Shown: one piece after another, positions 12,639 through 15,017 of the stretch
Position numbering within the stretch: position 1 is the stretch's first letter
How the letters are laid out: every line of letters begins with the position of its first letter
Source of the DNA: Candidatus Faecivivens stercorigallinarum
GTDB lineage: Bacteria > Bacillota > Clostridia > Oscillospirales > Ruminococcaceae
Assembly: GCA_018715465.1 (NCBI GenBank)
Contig: DVLN01000013.1
Location: 1 to 15,017 of the forward strand
Reading direction: 5' to 3'
DNA: 15,017 nt
Translations under genes and position numbers: made by a program
Notes under the pieces: generated by a model
The model's database searches: none
What the model was told of the DNA's origin: nothing
What the model saw: only the letters and a program-made list of their open reading frames with translations

Positions 12639-15017
12639 TTGGCAGAGCATTCTGAGGAAAAATCGGTTGTCCATCTGTCTGCCCGGGAACTTGCAGAATT
12701 TTTACTGCGCAGCGGCAGTATCGACAGCCGCCACGGCGGCGTGATGCGGGCACAGGAAGGCGCGCGGATTCACCGTAAACTGCAAACTGCCAGCAAGAAA
12801 GAGGAAGGCAGCGACTATCAAAGTGAAGTTTACCTGAAAGCTGAACGCCATCACAACGGGATTGATTACCAGATTGACGGCCGGGCGGACGGCATTTTTA
12901 CCGCGCCGGACGGTGTGAGGACGGTCGATGAAATCAAGACGGTAGAAGGGGAAACCGAGCGGGACAGCTGGCCGGAACACTGGGCACAAGCGCGGATCTA
13001 CGCCGCGCTTTTGTGTGAAAGCGAAGGGCTGGACGCTGCGCGGGTACAGCTGCGCTATTTTCGGATTGATTTGCAGGAGGAGATTCTGTACACCGAGGAA
13101 CAGACAGCGCAGTGGTATGAGGAGTACCTGCGGGGGCTGCTGGAGGAGTATACCCCCTGGGCGAGACGGGAGGATGACTGGCGGCAGGAGCGGACAGGTT
13201 CACTGGCTGCCCTGACGTTTCCATTTGATAGCTACCGTCCCGGCCAGAAGGAGATGGCCGGCGAGATTTTCAGAACCTTTCGGGATAAGCGGCTGCTGCT
13301 CTGTCAGGCGCCGACCGGGACGGGCAAGTCGATGAGCAGTATTTTTCCTGCCCTCAAGGCGATGGGGGAAGGATACGGAGACCGGGTGTTTTATCTGACG
13401 GCGAGGGGAACGACAGCTGCGGCAGCGGAAAACGCGGTAGGGATTCTGCGTCAGAAAAGCGGGTCTTCTCTGCGGCTGAAAAATCTGACGCTGACCTCCA
13501 AAGACAAACTGTGTTTTCTGGAACAGCGGAGCTGTACGCCGGAGGACTGCCCCTATGCAAACGGGTATTATGACCGGCTGCGGTCAGCGATTGCGCAGGC
13601 GTTGCAGGAGGACTGCTTTGTCCGGGAGGATATCGAGCGGCTGGCCAAACAATTTACCCTCTGCCCGTTTGAGTTCCAGCTGGACTTATCTCTCTGGTGC
13701 GACCTGATTGTCGGAGACTACAACTATCTGTTTGACCCGAAGGTCTCGCTCCACCGCTTTTTTGACAGCGGCGGGGACTATCTGTTTCTGGTAGATGAGG
13801 CACACAACCTGCCCGACCGTGCGCGGGAGATGTATTCTGCGAGCCTTTCCCGGTCGGATTTTACCGAGGCTGCCGCTGTTTTTGGCCGCAAAAGGCCCAA
13901 GATCAAAACCCTTTTCCGGGAGATGGAGCGGTCGTTTGACCGTCTGCGGGAGATTGCCGACGGTGAGGAAAACCGTACCTTTTTTCAGGATCAGCCGCCT
14001 GAAAGTTTTATTGCCCAGCTGGCGGGGCTGACCGGCCCGATGCAGGAGTATCTTGACCGGCACCGGGAAGGAGAGGAACACGACGCGGTGCTGACGCTTT
14101 ATTTCCTGGTATTGGATTTTCTTCGGGTTGCGGATGGATACGACAGCCATTATATCACCCAGGTTTCGGCTTATGGCCGGGAATCAGAAATCACCCTTTT
14201 GTGCCTGGACCCGTCGGATTTTCTGACCGGATGTTTTGAGCTGGGGCGGGGCGGGGTACTGTTTTCCGCGACGCTCTCTCCGCCCGGATACTATCGGGAT
14301 ATCTGCGGATGTGGGGAAGCACGGTGCGTCTCGCTGCCCAGCCCCTTTCCGCGCGGCAACCTGGGACTGTATATCGCCGGGAATGTCAGTACCCGTTATC
14401 GTGACCGGGAGGGGAGCGCACCGGATGTCGCCGAATACCTCTATGCGATGACCGCGGGCAGGAAGGGAAACTATATGGCCTATTTCCCCAGCTACGCTTA
14501 TTTGCAGATGGTGCTGGAGCTGTTCGAGGAGGCCCACCCGGAGGTGACGACCCTAGTCCAGCATCCCGGGATGGACGATGCGGCGCGGGAAGAATTTCTT
14601 TCCCATTTTGCTGAAATGCCGGACCGGACGCTGCTCGGGTTCGGCGTGATGGGCGGTGTATTCGGAGAGGGGATCGACCTGACCGGTGAACGGCTGATTG
14701 GGACAGCAGTCATTGGTGTCGGTCTTCCAATGGTCAGCCCGCGGCAGGAAAAATTGCGGGAATATATGGAAGGCCGCTTTGGAAGCGGATTTGATTATGC
14801 CTACCGCTTTCCAGGAATGAACCGGGTATTGCAGGCAGCGGGACGGGTCATCCGTACCGCGACCGATCGTGGTGTGGTGTTGCTTTTGGATAACCGGTAC
14901 CTGACGGGAGGATATCGGGTGTTATATCCGCCTCATTGGAATGGTGCGGAAATTGTCAGCAGTCCCGATGAGCTGCTGCATTTGGAGGAAAGTTTCTGGG
15001 CAGGCGGCATCCGGCAG
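12639..15017 (+). CDS. DinG/XPD-type Fe-S helicase with N-terminal PD-(D/E)XK nuclease-like domain (cut at right edge)
   Basis: The reading frame is open from a TTG start at 12639 to the window end (793 codons). I chose TTG because AGAAGG (12626-12631) lies seven bases before it and no ATG is available. The N-terminal domain has a Cas4/RecB-like nuclease pattern: Asp84 in GRADGI, Glu98-x-Lys100 in DEIKT, and His114/Gln117/Tyr121 downstream. The helicase core has Walker A APTGTGKS (Lys230), four cysteines (292, 299, 304, 342) placed as the XPD/DinG iron-sulfur cluster, DEAH at 386-389, SAT at 543-545 and motif VI QAAGRVIR at 732-739. It should unwind DNA 5' to 3' using ATP, with a repair or replication-restart role, and may also cut DNA. 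The last motif is well inside the window, so only a short tail is probably missing. Confidence 0.93.
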   Translation, partial: MAEHSEEKSVVHLSARELAEFLLRSGSIDSRHGGVMRAQEGARIHRKLQTASKKEEGSDYQSEVYLKAERHHNGIDYQIDGRADGIFTAPDGVRTVDEIKTVEGETERDSWPEHWAQARIYAALLCESEGLDAARVQLRYFRIDLQEEILYTEEQTAQWYEEYLRGLLEEYTPWARREDDWRQERTGSLAALTFPFDSYRPGQKEMAGEIFRTFRDKRLLLCQAPTGTGKSMSSIFPALKAMGEGYGDRVFYLTARGTTAAAAENAVGILRQKSGSSLRLKNLTLTSKDKLCFLEQRSCTPEDCPYANGYYDRLRSAIAQALQEDCFVREDIERLAKQFTLCPFEFQLDLSLWCDLIVGDYNYLFDPKVSLHRFFDSGGDYLFLVDEAHNLPDRAREMYSASLSRSDFTEAAAVFGRKRPKIKTLFREMERSFDRLREIADGEENRTFFQDQPPESFIAQLAGLTGPMQEYLDRHREGEEHDAVLTLYFLVLDFLRVADGYDSHYITQVSAYGRESEITLLCLDPSDFLTGCFELGRGGVLFSATLSPPGYYRDICGCGEARCVSLPSPFPRGNLGLYIAGNVSTRYRDREGSAPDVAEYLYAMTAGRKGNYMAYFPSYAYLQMVLELFEEAHPEVTTLVQHPGMDDAAREEFLSHFAEMPDRTLLGFGVMGGVFGEGIDLTGERLIGTAVIGVGLPMVSPRQEKLREYMEGRFGSGFDYAYRFPGMNRVLQAAGRVIRTATDRGVVLLLDNRYLTGGYRVLYPPHWNGAEIVSSPDELLHLEESFWAGGIRQ

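Noticed and set aside
1..15017. CRISPR arrays, insertion sequences, tRNA genes, prophage or defence islands
   Set aside because: Reading both strands I found no repeated spacer units, transposase or integrase motifs, or tRNA-like cloverleaf. All intergenic gaps are short and explained by promoters and terminators.

Overview
The window is a chromosomal segment of a low-redundancy, moderately GC-rich Firmicute. The genes use purine-rich AGGAGG-type ribosome sites, consensus TTGACA/TATAAT-like promoters with 16-17 bp spacers, and compact intrinsic terminators. By gene content and protein style I place it in the Clostridia, probably the Oscillospirales/Ruminococcaceae-like gut lineages. That placement is inference, because there is no rRNA gene here to settle it. 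All eleven genes (nine complete, one cut at the right edge, and only the first codons of one at the left edge) look like ordinary chromosomal genes. I see no tRNA or rRNA genes, insertion sequences, integrases, phage genes, CRISPR repeats or toxin-antitoxin pairs.

Layout. Positions 1-222 hold a divergent promoter pair that drives a leftward gene starting at 20 and gltX (glutamyl-tRNA synthetase). gltX converges on a leftward AIM24-family gene across a shared bidirectional terminator (1719-1752). A divergent promoter region (2528-2831) then starts a rightward amino-sugar operon. It encodes a GlmU-like left-handed beta-helix protein lacking the nucleotidyltransferase half, then GlmM, then GlmS. 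Together these could take fructose-6-phosphate to GlcN-6-P, GlcN-1-P and possibly GlcNAc-1-P, the precursor of UDP-GlcNAc for peptidoglycan and other cell-wall glycans. A second bidirectional terminator (6796-6840) separates glmS from a leftward glf (UDP-galactopyranose mutase).

Divergent from glf, a strong promoter drives a family 2 glycosyltransferase and a six-helix PAP2-type membrane phosphatase, ending in a strong terminator at 10029-10059. An inositol-monophosphatase-family gene follows under its own promoter. It converges on a leftward metallo-beta-lactamase/beta-CASP RNA-processing enzyme. Divergent from that, a rightward gene with a TTG start encodes an XPD/DinG-type iron-sulfur helicase with an N-terminal PD-(D/E)XK nuclease-like domain, and it runs off the right edge.

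The central theme is envelope sugar metabolism (amino-sugar supply, UDP-galactofuranose supply, a glycosyltransferase and a lipid-phosphate phosphatase), flanked by translation, RNA-processing and DNA-repair genes. I found no clearly novel system. The points most worth a second look are the orphan GlmU-like acyltransferase in the glm operon, the glycosyltransferase/PAP2 pair and the nuclease-helicase fusion.
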